A stretch of 38,361 nt of DNA from Chloroflexota bacterium (GCA_009838915.1 VXQT01000012.1:68671-107031), one strand, 5' to 3'. Shown: positions 23,901 to 33,887, counted from the first letter of the stretch. Program-made: numbers and translations. Notes: a model not told the origin generated them from the sequence alone.

Positions 23901-24794
23901 ATGCTGTCATATGGCAGGGAGGAATCTGTCGTGCGGACTGTTTGGAAGATTGGACACACCCACCTTGAAGCTGACGCGGTCGAGATTCCGGACGTCCTGC
24001 ACGGGGCGATCGGGGCCCACGAACCGCTTGCTCGACTTCCCCTGAGTCCTCGGAGGAGTGGCGGAGGCGTGAGGCGCACTCCCATAAGGAAGCCAAGTGT
24101 CGATATCAGAATGGATGTGCCAGTAGAGTTCTGCCAAGAACACTTGACCACCAGCAAGCCAGTGTATCTCTGGATCACTCACTTCGATGAACGAAATGAA
24201 ATCTACGGCACCTCCTGCAACCAGTATCTCATTGCAAGAGCGAGTCCGAAGGACTACAAGGCTGACACCACGCACATGACGGTACATCTGTCACCTGTTT
24301 ACCGTGGAACCTTCACGAACACTCAGGATCTTCTGGACGCGCAGAGGACACGACCAGACGGAGACTTTGTCAACGAGAACTGTGGCTGCAGAGGTGTGAA
24401 GGAGGGGTTCCGGGATTGGATAGAGCGAGTGTTTCGCAAGTCCCCTTACACGTACTCGCTCTCCCAGGTTCCTGCACGGCAATCAGAGGTTGGTGCAGAT
24501 ACTCAAGTCCGTGCGCCTGGATTCTACGTCTCCAGGATAAGCCGTTCCGGACGGATTGACTGGCAGTGCATCTGTGGGGCCTGGACACAAATTGAGCCGA
24601 TGGACCTAGGCAAGCTGGATGTCAACCCCCTTGTCTTCGCAGATGCACGTTCGGCGCACGATCATGTTCGCAGGCTCCGAAACGGTGTACCTCAAAACTG
24701 GGAGCTAGTCGTAGCGTTTTTCTCACTGGTCAGCGCGACAGCGCTTGTGTTTGGTGAGATCATCTGGCCGCTCATCAACTCCCACTTGCACTGA
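23901..24794 (+). CDS. Hypothetical protein with C-terminal membrane anchor
   Basis: I do not recognise this protein (297 aa from this ATG). The last 30 residues contain one strong hydrophobic helix (ELVVAFFSLVSATALVFGEI) followed by a short tail, typical of a tail-anchored protein. Cysteines occur in NENCGCRG and WQCICGAW, which could bind a metal. The first 70 residues are basic, Arg/Gly/Pro-rich and look less protein-like. A later ATG at 24111 (MDVPVEF) gives a 227-residue protein and may be the true start; neither start has a good ribosome site. It is the only plus-strand gene amid minus-strand neighbours, and its stop lies just before the IS21 remnant. It may be a passenger or a disrupted gene. 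Confidence 0.5.
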   Translation: MLSYGREESVVRTVWKIGHTHLEADAVEIPDVLHGAIGAHEPLARLPLSPRRSGGGVRRTPIRKPSVDIRMDVPVEFCQEHLTTSKPVYLWITHFDERNEIYGTSCNQYLIARASPKDYKADTTHMTVHLSPVYRGTFTNTQDLLDAQRTRPDGDFVNENCGCRGVKEGFRDWIERVFRKSPYTYSLSQVPARQSEVGADTQVRAPGFYVSRISRSGRIDWQCICGAWTQIEPMDLGKLDVNPLVFADARSAHDHVRRLRNGVPQNWELVVAFFSLVSATALVFGEIIWPLINSHLH

Positions 24795-24810
24795 GCGGGT
24801 CGCGCGCGCC

Positions 24811-25455
24811 GCGATCAGCTCGATTGTCTCGGCTTCCTGCAGATCGTCCTCGCCGACGAGGTCGGTCGCCGCGACCACCGGCCGCTGGAACTGCGTATGC
24901 GCCAGGGAGAGGGAGGTCGACCAGGCCTGAAGCCTGGAAGACTTCGACTGGGCCGCCCAGGCCACGCCCGACCGGCGGCTGCTCAACGCCGCCTGCTCGG
25001 TGCAGTTGGTCGACCGCCGCGAGTGCGTGCTGCTCGTCGGTCCGGACGGGGTGGGCAAGATGTTCCTCGCCCCGGCCGACCGCTGCTTCGGCGAGAGGGC
25101 CCAGTCCCGCGTCGACCGGTCCGTCGACAAGACATTCCGCGGCTTCCTCGCACCCGACCTGTTGATCCTTGACGACCTCGGTCTGCACCGGCTCGACCAT
25201 CAGCAGTCGATCGGCCTCAACGAACTGGTCATCGCTCGCAACCGCAGCGCGAGCTTCGCTATCACGTCACCCCCCCCCGTCGAGGAGTGGCTCTGCCTAG
25301 TCGACGTCCCGATCCTCGGCAACAGCACCCTCGACCGGCTCGCCAACGCCAGCCTCCAGCTCGTCATCGACGGCGAGAGCTACCGACAGCGACTCTCGCC
25401 GCACCGAGCCCTGCTCGAACAGAAGGAGGTGGTTGACGCCCCAACCGCACATTGA
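24811..25455 (+). pseudogene. istB: Broken istB (IS21 transposition helper ATPase)
   Basis: Translated fragments match the istB plan. An N-terminal piece (LGFLQIVLADEVGRRDHRPL) ends near 24910; after a frameshift and an in-frame TGA the sequence continues as SLEDFDWAAQATPDRRLLNA and then VLLVGPDGVGKMFLA (Walker A region), LLILDDLGLHRL (Walker B), ASFAITS and a C-terminal LSPHRALLEQK. IstB normally has GPxGVGKT/S; here the last position is Met, so ATP binding is probably lost as well. The longest intact piece runs 25000-25455. The gene cannot give a full-length product. Confidence 0.75.
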
Positions 25456-25530
25456 TATCCAACCATCTACCGGCCGCTCACCTGGTCAAATAACTTTGGC
25501 GATGAGTGGTCAAGACATCCTGGCTATCGA
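24811..25530 (+). mobile_element. IS21-family insertion sequence remnant
   Basis: The segment holds a broken istB gene and, to its right, two copies of TGGTCAA (25483-25489 and 25507-25513), 24 bases apart. Repeated short motifs near the ends are a feature of IS21-type elements. No istA transposase was found upstream, where the hypothetical gene ends at 24794, so most of the element has been lost. The right border is approximate; the left end is not recognisable. Confidence 0.6.
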
Positions 25531-25849
25531 CAGCTGCTCGCTTAGCTGCTGACCGAATCGCTGCTCGTCGACAATCAACTGGCCTAGGTCAAGAGGGATC
25601 AAATCACCCGTCTCACGAGTGTGGCATGCGAGGCCCAGCGCACGCCTCGAGAATGCCTGGCTCGCATTGACCCCGACCAGAGTACCAACGGTTGCCTGCT
25701 CACGAGCGAGCAAACACTCGGCGTCCATCGCTAACGGCCGTGAACGTAGACCGCACTTTTTGCCATTTCCGTTCATCATCGTCTCGAGAGACGCAGCGCG
25801 TACTTGGAACGACCGCGATGACTCTTGGAGGAGAGGGAGTGAGCACCCT
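25531..25849. other. Gap between IS21 remnant and membrane-protein gene
   Basis: A minus-strand open frame (25510-25917) overlaps the end of the membrane-protein gene. Its lower part (VGTLVGVNASQAF, then GLACHTRETGDLIPLDLGQL) reads somewhat like protein, so this may be a relic of an older gene or element. I see no intact gene. Confidence 0.3.
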
Positions 25850-27652
25850 TTAGTCGGCGCCACCCAGTTCCAGCCACTCAACAGTCTGTTGGCGCACTTC
25901 GTCCGTGCCTTCACCATCGGTGTCGTCGACCGGCAACAGTGAGCCTTCTAGCTCATTCCGCAGGATCTTCAACCGCTCTGACACGACAGGGTCACCTATC
26001 GGAAGCTCTCTGATCTTGTCGCCAACTCCAGGCTGCATGGCAAGCCACAGATATCCGACAAGCACGTATCCTCCGCCGCCAAAGAGATTAGCTGATGCTC
26101 CCCCGCCCCCGTCTCTCCGTTCGTCGGACCAAGTGCCCCAGGTTTGCGAGAAGCCCGAGGGATGATCAGTCAACGACACAGTTCCAGCTAGTTTTTCGGT
26201 GACCGATGCGAGGCCTTGGCCACCAGCCGACTGACTCCGGATGCTATCGAGAACCCCAGCTGAGCCCTGCTCAATCGCGCGACCGATCAGCGCCAGGATG
26301 CACAGCAGCGCCACTTCCTGGACCGAAGGCTGGCCGCCGACTCGATTCGAGAACTCGCGAAACTCGAGGTCACCTAGTTGCTGGTGCGGAACGGCGTAAC
26401 GGATCAGATCGGCTACCCACCTGGAGGCCTCTGAACTGGCGCTTTTGCTGAGCAGGAGTCCGCCATAGCGATGCATCGCGTCCAGCAGAGTGATTGAGAT
26501 TGTCCGTACCGTATGCGGATTCAGAGGATGGCTAGTGTGGTAGCGCACCTGCCTCGCTGAGTAGAGCATGAGAGACGTAGCCCTTCGGGCAACCTGCACG
26601 GCGCCTTCCCGAGTCGCCTCTGAATCTGCCAGCGTGTACTCCCGAGTGAGACTCGCTAATGCTGCGTGCAAGGCATCATCGTTGCCCCAGGCAGCCGCGT
26701 AACGGACCCAGGTCTGTCGCAGATAGTGGAGGCGTTGAGAATGGTCCGCGAGGCGCTCGCGAAGACACAGCCGGTCCAATCGCTCTAAGCCGAACACAAG
26801 CTCATTGCCAATCGGCCACGGCATCGGAAACGCTGAAGCACTCGACTGTTCCACCTCGCTCAAGTCGATCCGACCGTCCGCGATGCCAGCCTTCAACGCC
26901 TCTTCAATCGTCTCCAGGCTGTCCGCGAAGTCGGTGAAACGCGCACTTCGGATTGCCATTTCCGCGTCGTCGATGACTCGACCAACTGCGCGGCCTGCCC
27001 GGTGCGACAGCTCCACCTCTGCAGTTCCGTCAAGAGTTTCACCGTCAACGAACGCGCGACCTAAACGAGCATAGGCCCGAGCTGCAGACTCTACGGCGTC
27101 GACCGTTACGTCTCTCTTGTAGGACCGGTACCGGTTGGGACGAAGAACATGCAGCCCCCACAGGGCGAATCCGATAATCACGAACACGCCTGCGGCCATC
27201 GAGCCGCCGGCGAAGAGAATCAAATTTGGTGTCGCGCACTGACCGCACGTCCGAGCAAGGAAGTACGCGACGCCGGTTCCAAGTGTCAAGGCCGCAGTGA
27301 GGGTGAAGACGGGTCGGACAAACGCCTTCGTCAGGAACCATTCGTAGAGCGGGTCGTCTAACTCCTCGCGTCGCTGCACGCTCCCGACGACGAACGCGAC
27401 CACCGCAAGTGATATCGCCATCATCGCCGCCTGAGCCTGCAGCACCGTCTCGACAATGCTCGTGGCGGTAGTGAGGCTCTTTGGCAGCACATCCAGATCG
27501 CCGAGCACCATTGCTAATGTCAACCCGCCCCCAACCAAGCAAACCGCTATGACGAGTGAGATAAGAGTTCCCGTCCAAAACGCCATCGGCACGACTCTGC
27601 GCGGCTGATCGTTCAACTCGGATTGCTTAGATTTCGCTTTATCGATTGTCAC
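25850..27652 (-). CDS. Membrane protein of unknown function with large cytoplasmic domain
   Basis: This 600-residue protein has four predicted membrane helices in its first 170 residues (about 25-50, 69-92, 112-133 and 143-167), followed by about 430 soluble, mostly helical residues. I recognise no catalytic motif. The arrangement (a small membrane bundle with a big helical domain) is reminiscent of DUF2254-like or membrane-anchored effector proteins, but I cannot assign a family. The start is the ATG at 27652 ([15 protein letters not shown]). It lies between the IS21 remnant and a decayed stretch, flanked by the two HEPN paralogues. A role as a membrane-acting defence component is possible but has no direct support. 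Confidence 0.72.
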   Translation of the reverse strand: MTIDKAKSKQSELNDQPRRVVPMAFWTGTLISLVIAVCLVGGGLTLAMVLGDLDVLPKSLTTATSIVETVLQAQAAMMAISLAVVAFVVGSVQRREELDDPLYEWFLTKAFVRPVFTLTAALTLGTGVAYFLARTCGQCATPNLILFAGGSMAAGVFVIIGFALWGLHVLRPNRYRSYKRDVTVDAVESAARAYARLGRAFVDGETLDGTAEVELSHRAGRAVGRVIDDAEMAIRSARFTDFADSLETIEEALKAGIADGRIDLSEVEQSSASAFPMPWPIGNELVFGLERLDRLCLRERLADHSQRLHYLRQTWVRYAAAWGNDDALHAALASLTREYTLADSEATREGAVQVARRATSLMLYSARQVRYHTSHPLNPHTVRTISITLLDAMHRYGGLLLSKSASSEASRWVADLIRYAVPHQQLGDLEFREFSNRVGGQPSVQEVALLCILALIGRAIEQGSAGVLDSIRSQSAGGQGLASVTEKLAGTVSLTDHPSGFSQTWGTWSDERRDGGGGASANLFGGGGYVLVGYLWLAMQPGVGDKIRELPIGDPVVSERLKILRNELEGSLLPVDDTDGEGTDEVRQQTVEWLELGGAD

Positions 27653-28899
27653 CCGTCCAGAGTAAGGCGAGTTCCAGTCAACTCAACCGAAGGCAGATCG
27701 GATCCGAGTTTGCGTGGTCGGTTGGATAGAGGACGTGGTGTTCTTCTGCTCGTAGCGAGATCAGGCACTCTCTGAGCAATCGCTGTTACGTCCAGAGAGC
27801 GCCCGACTCGAAACTCACGAGGCGAGGCCAACAATGCGGATCAAGTGCCGAGTCTCGGTCTGAGTTGAACGGACCGATTGGGTGCATCGGTCCTGTAGGC
27901 GGCGGGGCTAAGCGGGCTAGTCCTCTGGCGCCTCGACGATCGTCAGCCAGGCGCCCCGCGTCGTCTCGGCGCAGAGCCGGCCGTCCTCCAGCGTGGTGTC
28001 GAGGACTTGCCAATGCTGGTCGAGGCGCCCTCGGACGGCGATCCTGGTTTGGTCGGCGTCTCGGGAGGGGGCGGGGATGCACACCTCGATCGCTTCGGCC
28101 AGGGTGTGCGGGGGGCGGGGGCGTAAGGCGTCGCCGAGCGGTTCGATCGTGTTGACGCTGGTCGAGGCGCGGTGGCAGATGTGCCAGAGCTTGATCCGCA
28201 GGGGCGGTCTACGGATGCGCGACATGTGGTTGTTCATCCTCGGCGGCCAAGAAGTGGGCGCCGCATGGCGCGCGCTGGACAAGCGCGGGTTGCTCTCCGA
28301 GGCCGAAGACCTGCGAGGTGACGAGCAAGCCCTGCGAGGCCCGCAGCCGCGCTTCCGCGATCGAGGCGTGGATGCCGGTCAAGTCGAGCGAGCCCGAGGC
28401 GTCGGCAGATCGTTCGAGCGGAGCTCCGACATCCTATTGGCGAAGCCCTGCGTTGAGCCGTCCCCTTCGCCGTTCCACAGGACCGCACCGCCGGCGAAGT
28501 TCGGCGGGTCGGCGGCGGCGCCAAGCCCTGCTACGTGTCCTGTTGCGGCGTGGTCGCGCCCGAGGCTCGCTAGGCCGCGATTGCTGAGGCGGCGCTCCAG
28601 CATCCAGCAACTGCCCTTGGCGAACTGGTCCCAGCGAGAGCCCATGCTGAAGTCTTATCCACGCCGAACCGCGAGCGATTCCTTGAAGCTGAGATTGTGG
28701 CTATCATTTGGTAGTCCAATCCTCTCTCCAGTCACCGGAATCATGTCGATACTGAGGCTGGCCGTAACGCAAACGCCCGCTGCCCGGTCGAAGGCGACCT
28801 GAGGCCGATCCTCGGATGCCTATGAGGTCTTCTACTTGAGCCGAACCGGTGCGGCCGGTCGTGCAATCGATCCAAGCCATGCGCGGTGCGCGCTCGCGG
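27653..28899. other. 1.25-kb gene-poor stretch with decayed coding sequence
   Basis: No intact gene is convincing here. Open frames are short, overlap on both strands and lack ribosome sites. Minus-strand fragments in different frames look like the remains of one gene (see the pseudogene entry). The right end should contain the terminator of HEPN paralogue B. Confidence 0.4.
27917..28440 (-). pseudogene. Possible decayed minus-strand gene
   Basis: Two adjacent minus-strand fragments read like protein but lie in different frames. The upstream one (about 28440-28210) contains SLDLTGIHASIAEARLRASQ, LLVTSQVFGLGEQPALV and CGAHFLAAEDEQPHVAHP and has no start codon after the preceding stop. The downstream one (28282-27917) contains RIKLWHICHRAS, IEVCIPAPSRDADQTRIAV and CAETTRGAWLTIVEAPED. 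Together they look like one gene broken by a frameshift and stop. I do not recognise the family. Confidence 0.3.
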
Positions 28900-30186
28900 T
28901 CACTCTGCGACTCGATAGTCGAATATGACTTGCAGGTCGTCGAGCTTCGTAGTTTGCGCTACTTGTTCGTCATTGACTATGCGAGTGATTGCTTCATGTG
29001 CAAACACAGAGGCTTGAACCTTGTCATCTTCAGTTACCTCAAAGCGGCCATCATGCACGACCTTGGATCTCAGATCGTACAGTCGCGCGATGTCCTTCGC
29101 CAACTGGTATCGGCTGTCCTGGTCCTTGCCCAGTACCCGTGCCACGAGACGTGAGAGGCGAAAAGAGAGTTCCCCTGATCCGCGGGGAAGGAGGAGCGAC
29201 TCCAAGGCAATGAGGGAGTAAAGAAGGGTGTACTCCGGGGTTTCAGCGGCAGCAGAGCGGCCGCCCCACCGGACTGCTCTGAGCAGCAGATCTTCAACTT
29301 TGGTGCGGCGTTTCACGGATAGGAGGGCCTCAACTCGCTCAAGTGCCTTCGCTGCGGGCGGGGTCAAGTCAGCGTGTCTGGCGAACGAGTAGGTCCAGGG
29401 CGGCTTGGTCTTCGGTTCGGTTAAGAATGATCCCTCGCTAGCCAACGTGAGGCTGGTAACCGTGCCTGAAGGTGGGCCATTTCTGGCCACGGACAACGTG
29501 CCTCTGTTATAGGGCATCATTTCGGCGAAGAAGTTCAGGCATTCGATGGTCTCGAGCACCGCTCGTTCGGCGAGCATCGAGCCTGCGTCCTGGTCGCGGG
29601 CGGGCACTCGGTGGATCGCCACGATCGCCCCCAGAAACTCCGGGGCAAGATGACGGTTGATGTGGTCCAGCTTGCCTTGTACGTCCGCTGTGTGCTTGGT
29701 ATGAACGATGTTCTTCAGTCGATCGATGTCCGTATCGTCAATCACGCGGAAATCAGTCGAGGCGAAGGTCGCAGGGAGGCTCTTGGGATCTGCGCCGGCG
29801 ATCGGAACCCAGCACTCAAACTCTTCCGGTTCAGCCTGCAAACGGTCACGAAACTCCACCATCGCCTCGTCAATCCGGCCCTTGAGTTGTTCTGCGTCGG
29901 GCGCGCTGTCCCCGACGACCGTGAAGATCGCATCCTTGAGTGCCGAATCCAGGGCCTTTTCCGACATGTCTTTGTTGGGGGCGACGCTCTCCATCGAGTG
30001 CTTGAGGAGCCGCTGGTACTCGAGCGTCTCCTGCTGGGACAGATGAAGCGAGTGGTCTTTTCGGCCCCAGAAGGTCGCGTAGACTCCCTGGTCGCTCTCC
30101 CGCCCTCGATTGACGTTGGCCGCGAACTCCTCGAGGTAGGTGCGAAGGAACGGCAGGTCGAGTTGACTTGCTCGGCGCTCTGGCAC
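28900..30186 (-). CDS. HEPN-motif protein (Apea-like), paralogue B
   Basis: This 428-residue protein is colinear with paralogue A (22041-23327) over its full length. The best-kept blocks are SEKALDSALKDAIF, TYLEEF/EYLEEF near the start, PPWTYSF/HPWTYSF, YSLIALESLLLP and the HEPN motif region LYDLRSKVVHDGRFEVTEDD. I chose the GTG at 30186: it has AGGAG seven bases upstream, aligns with the first residue of paralogue A and gives the same length. An upstream in-frame ATG (30255) would add 23 residues absent from the paralogue. The family usually acts as an RNase or RNA-binding effector; that is inference here. The gene follows a 530-base gap and has no close partner. Confidence 0.8.
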   Translation of the reverse strand: MPERRASQLDLPFLRTYLEEFAANVNRGRESDQGVYATFWGRKDHSLHLSQQETLEYQRLLKHSMESVAPNKDMSEKALDSALKDAIFTVVGDSAPDAEQLKGRIDEAMVEFRDRLQAEPEEFECWVPIAGADPKSLPATFASTDFRVIDDTDIDRLKNIVHTKHTADVQGKLDHINRHLAPEFLGAIVAIHRVPARDQDAGSMLAERAVLETIECLNFFAEMMPYNRGTLSVARNGPPSGTVTSLTLASEGSFLTEPKTKPPWTYSFARHADLTPPAAKALERVEALLSVKRRTKVEDLLLRAVRWGGRSAAAETPEYTLLYSLIALESLLLPRGSGELSFRLSRLVARVLGKDQDSRYQLAKDIARLYDLRSKVVHDGRFEVTEDDKVQASVFAHEAITRIVNDEQVAQTTKLDDLQVIFDYRVAE

Positions 30187-30718
30187 TTCCGGCTCCTGCC
30201 GACATCGGGGGCCCGATCGTAGCACTCGACGGCGCGAGTTTGAGAGAAGGAGCATTCAGAAGACTTCATCCACCGGGGCAGGGCGAGGGCATTGAGGCGA
30301 CGTCTGGTATCGGGTTTCGGACGCAAGCTTGAAGTGATACATGACGCGGTGGACATGCCTACGATCCGTGGTAGAGGAGCAACTTCGCTGCGGTCCTGCT
30401 GGGGCTAGTCGCCAAACTCGCTTCCGCCTCAAGTTCGACAGTCCGAACTCGCCAGCGATCCTCAATTGCCTCAAGAATAGGATCCATCGGATTCCCGATC
30501 TGCCAATGGGGATCCGCCAGCCGGCGGAGACACCTGGAAGAAAGAGACGCCGAGTTCACGTGAAGGTTTCATCGAGTCATACGCACCAGCGAGCTCGTTG
30601 CCCCTCGCACCAGATGAACGCTGGCTCGGCGGCGAAGCTGTCGACCCGACTTACCTGTGCTCACCGATTTCGGTCGGCTGAAGGCCGCCACGGGCGGGCT
30701 ACGCCTGAAAGCGGTCGT
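30187..30718. other. Gap between HEPN paralogue B and the helicase gene
   Basis: About 530 bases with only short overlapping frames. A minus-strand piece (near 30365-30490, MDPILEAIEDRW then VRTVELEAEASLATS) looks faintly protein-like, but it has no ribosome site and is too short to support a gene. The minus-strand promoter of the HEPN gene should be near 30190-30260. Confidence 0.3.
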
Positions 30719-33634
30719 CTATGGGATCACCTGACCCCGCGTGCGTCGCGCCGCACGGGGGTCAGCTCGTCGGTCGCGAGTGAAGTCGCAGGACGGGTCG
30801 GCCCCGAATCGGGAGCATCCCCAGAAGGGACCGTAGGGACCGTGACGCTCGACGAGCACCCCTGAGTAGCACCTGGGGCAGTGCTCGGGCGCAGCGTGAC
30901 AGCCGGCGTTGGTGCAGCGAACTCCGAAGTCATCTCCAACCAAGATGTGTCCCGCGCCGCAGGCACAGCGCGAAGCGAAGTAGTCGCAATGCGGTGCCAG
31001 GCTGCAGCGCAGCGACTGGCCGCGCCGCGCCTGGATCAGCCGGCCGCCCTCGCAGCGCGGGCAGCGCACCATCTCCCTAGGGCTCACGGCGACGTCGCCG
31101 ACGAGCCGCAAGTCAGTCCCCGAGTGTTCGAGCAGTTCGGTGACGAAGGGCGAGGGGCGCAGCGGGTCGGCGATCAGGTAGACCCCGTGGCGGGCCCGGG
31201 TCAAGGCGACGTAGAAGAGGCGGCGCTCCTCGGCGAACTCGTGCGCCTCCATCGGCGGCGCAACCAGGTCGAGCAGCGGGTCGTCCTCGAACTGCGAGGG
31301 AAAGCCGCGGCGTTCGTCCTTGAGATCGAGCACGACCACGTAGTCCGCCTCGCGGCCCTTGGCCGAGTGGACCGTGCTCTGCTGCAGCGTGCGGTCCCTG
31401 ACCTGAACGCTGGGCAGACTCTGCCGGTAGCGGCTGAGGACCAAGACCGTTGCCTCGCGGCTCACATCCAGGCGATCGAGGTCAGCCGCGGCCTGGGCAA
31501 CACCGAAGCTCGCCTCGCTCGTCCAGATCAGCGCGATGCCGTGGTCCGGGGTTCGCGCGGCCGGCTGCAGCGGGCGGGTCGTCTGGGCGGGATTGCGCTG
31601 GACGAAGCCGCTCGACGGAGCCAGGATGCCATCTGCGAAGCGGAAGGTCCGGCTCAGCGTCCGTTCCTCGACCGGTCCCAGCCAGCGCTCACAGTCACGC
31701 ACGAGACCGACATCGCTGCCGGCGAACCGGTAGATCGACTGCCAGTCGTCCCCGACCAGGAAGTAGGCCGTCCCCGCCCGCCTCAGTGCGGCCAGCAGCT
31801 TCATCCGCCCGCGCGAGATGTCCTGGAACTCGTCCACCAGCACGAAGTCGTAGGGCGAGTCCCACCGGCCCGCGCGGATCGCCCGCGCTGCTAGGTTGAT
31901 CAGGTCGTCGAAGCCGTACTCGTCGGCCAGCGCCGTCCGATAGGCGGCGTGGACCTCGCGGAACAGGTCGAGAAACGTCTGCGCCCGCTCCGGATCCGTG
32001 ACTTCTGAGGCGCGCCGTCTGAGTTCCTCCTCCGAGAAGTCGCCGGACGTCACGTGTTGGAGGAAGGAGGCGACCAGGCGGCTCAGCTGCGAACGGCGCA
32101 TCAGGCGCCTGAGCCGTTCGACCAGTTCCTCGACCGGACGTGGCTCGAGCACGACCCCCGATGCCTCGAGCCGCTCCCGCAAGGCGCGCTCCCAGACGCC
32201 GGCCCGGTGCTGCCAGCTGTATGTCTCCAGTAGCCGCGTGCCGTGCTGGGCGTGAATCGCTCGCTTCCATTCGACTCCGCGCCGGTACTCCTCGCGTTCA
32301 ACCTCTCGCCAGCGCGGCGGCGGTTCGCCCTGCCGGTCGACGCCGAAGTGTTCGATGTAGAGATCGTGCTCGGGCAGATAGAAGTCGGGCTTGTACTGCC
32401 GCTGCGCGGTCGTCGCCGTCGGCACTGGATAGGCGGCCTCGTAGTAGTAGGGAACGCCGTGCAGCGCCAGGAAGTTGGCGATCTTGAGCTCCTCGAAGCT
32501 CTTGACCTGCTCGCCCTGAAGCGCGCGCAGCTCAACCCGGCGCAGATACTCGAAGTAGTCCCCGGACCGCTCGAAGTCGTGCGCGGCGCGGTACTCGCCC
32601 AGGTTGTAGAGGATGAACTGGTGCAGCGCCTCGCCGCGCTCGGCGTCGCGCAAGAGCAACTCAAGGGTGTCGTCTACCAGCCGGCGCAACTGGAGTTCAT
32701 CCTCGGCCAGGGGTGAGATGGAGGGGGCCAGATCGCTCTGGGCGACGATGTACCGGGCGAAGGCGTGGAAAGTGGCGACATCGACGCCGGCCTGACTGGC
32801 CTCAAGACGCTCGCGCAGCTCTGTGGCGGCCTTGCGGTTGTAGGCCAGCACCAGAATGCGCTCCGGCGCGACCGCGCGATCCGCGATCAGGTGCGCGACC
32901 TTGCCCGTGATCACCGCCGTCTTGCCCGTGCCCGCTCCGGCCAGCACGAGCGTCACATCCTCGTCCGTCGCCACCGCCTCGGCCTGCTCTGCGATCGGCC
33001 GGAATCCGCTCACGCCACTTATCGCCTCGACAGCGCGCTTGGACTCGCGCGCAACATATCTGTCGTTCGCCCTCCGCCGGGCCCGCTCGAATCCGTCCTC
33101 CGCGCTCACGTCCTGGAGAAGGGACAACGCCTTCAGGCTCTCCCGCGACAACTGCCGCAAGGTCAGTTGGCCAGAGGCTGGAAACACCTGGCCAGCCAGA
33201 TCATCCAGTTGCTCGCGCACCGCTTGCGCCTCAGAGGCGCGCACGTAGGCGGCGCCCGCGAACCATTCATCGAGCTGCGCGGCTATCGTCTGGCCCTGTG
33301 TGTCCAGAGCCCGCGCCAGCGCGTGAGCCCGCTGCTCGACCGTCGCCGCGACCAGGGCGGCCTCGTCGGGCGACAGTCCCCCGACCACGAACCGGCGTCC
33401 GCCGCTGGTCTGGAGCCAGATGCGGGCGCCGAGACCACCACGATGCCAGCCGACGGCGTTGACCGCGGCGATTGGAACCCGCTCACTTCCGCCCGTCGCT
33501 GAGCGCACCAAGTCGACGAAGACCTCGCCCACACGGATCGAGCGGTAGCGCCAGAGGTTCGAGAGCCGGCCCCAGACGCCCGAGGCCGAAGCGCTGACAA
33601 CGGCGTAACTGCTTCGTTGCGAATCTGGAGCCAT
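30719..33634 (-). CDS. UvrD/Rep-family DNA helicase, helicase IV (HelD)-like, with C-terminal zinc-finger region
   Basis: This 971-residue protein has a helicase IV-like N-terminal domain (about 1-205) and SF1 motifs: Walker A AGAGTGKT (232-239), LVLAYNRKAATELRERL (motif Ia), LVDEFQDISRGRM (motif II), GDDWQSIYRFAGS (motif III), HSAKGREADYVVVLDL and ALTRARHGVYLI (motifs V and VI). Between motifs Ia and II lies the insertion typical of helicase IV, with KPDFYLPEHDLYIEHFG, which resembles a PD-(D/E)XK-like fold. The last 100 residues hold a run of Cys pairs (VRCPRCEGG, SRCACGAGH, HCPRCYSG, WGCSRF), a topoisomerase-type zinc-ribbon region, likely for DNA binding. It would unwind DNA 3' to 5' in repair or defence. 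The ATG at 33634 gives the usual helicase IV layout. Confidence 0.9.
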   Translation of the reverse strand: MAPDSQRSSYAVVSASASGVWGRLSNLWRYRSIRVGEVFVDLVRSATGGSERVPIAAVNAVGWHRGGLGARIWLQTSGGRRFVVGGLSPDEAALVAATVEQRAHALARALDTQGQTIAAQLDEWFAGAAYVRASEAQAVREQLDDLAGQVFPASGQLTLRQLSRESLKALSLLQDVSAEDGFERARRRANDRYVARESKRAVEAISGVSGFRPIAEQAEAVATDEDVTLVLAGAGTGKTAVITGKVAHLIADRAVAPERILVLAYNRKAATELRERLEASQAGVDVATFHAFARYIVAQSDLAPSISPLAEDELQLRRLVDDTLELLLRDAERGEALHQFILYNLGEYRAAHDFERSGDYFEYLRRVELRALQGEQVKSFEELKIANFLALHGVPYYYEAAYPVPTATTAQRQYKPDFYLPEHDLYIEHFGVDRQGEPPPRWREVEREEYRRGVEWKRAIHAQHGTRLLETYSWQHRAGVWERALRERLEASGVVLEPRPVEELVERLRRLMRRSQLSRLVASFLQHVTSGDFSEEELRRRASEVTDPERAQTFLDLFREVHAAYRTALADEYGFDDLINLAARAIRAGRWDSPYDFVLVDEFQDISRGRMKLLAALRRAGTAYFLVGDDWQSIYRFAGSDVGLVRDCERWLGPVEERTLSRTFRFADGILAPSSGFVQRNPAQTTRPLQPAARTPDHGIALIWTSEASFGVAQAAADLDRLDVSREATVLVLSRYRQSLPSVQVRDRTLQQSTVHSAKGREADYVVVLDLKDERRGFPSQFEDDPLLDLVAPPMEAHEFAEERRLFYVALTRARHGVYLIADPLRPSPFVTELLEHSGTDLRLVGDVAVSPREMVRCPRCEGGRLIQARRGQSLRCSLAPHCDYFASRCACGAGHILVGDDFGVRCTNAGCHAAPEHCPRCYSGVLVERHGPYGPFWGCSRFGADPSCDFTRDRRADPRAARRTRGQVIP

Positions 33635-33887
33635 AGCTGCACACTCTAGCCGTCAGATCACACCTCAGTCCCGGCAGCTCACCCCCCAGCGGCGGTTTTC
33701 ATGCCTCTATGGCTCCGGCAACCACTGACCCAAAGTTGCTAAGCGCGACAGTCGCTGATATGTCCGGCTGCCTGTCCGCGCTGGCGTAACCTGCGCTGAG
33801 GCACCCATGCTGCAAGAGCTAGCCCGCAATCTCCTGGGGCCGCAAACGCGTCAGGCTCTCGTGCCTCAACCGAAGGGAGCATTGCCC

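Noticed and set aside
27993-28802. Plus-strand frame of 269 codons in the gap after the membrane protein
   Set aside because: It is Arg/Ser/Pro-rich with no ribosome site; minus-strand fragments in the same place look more like protein.
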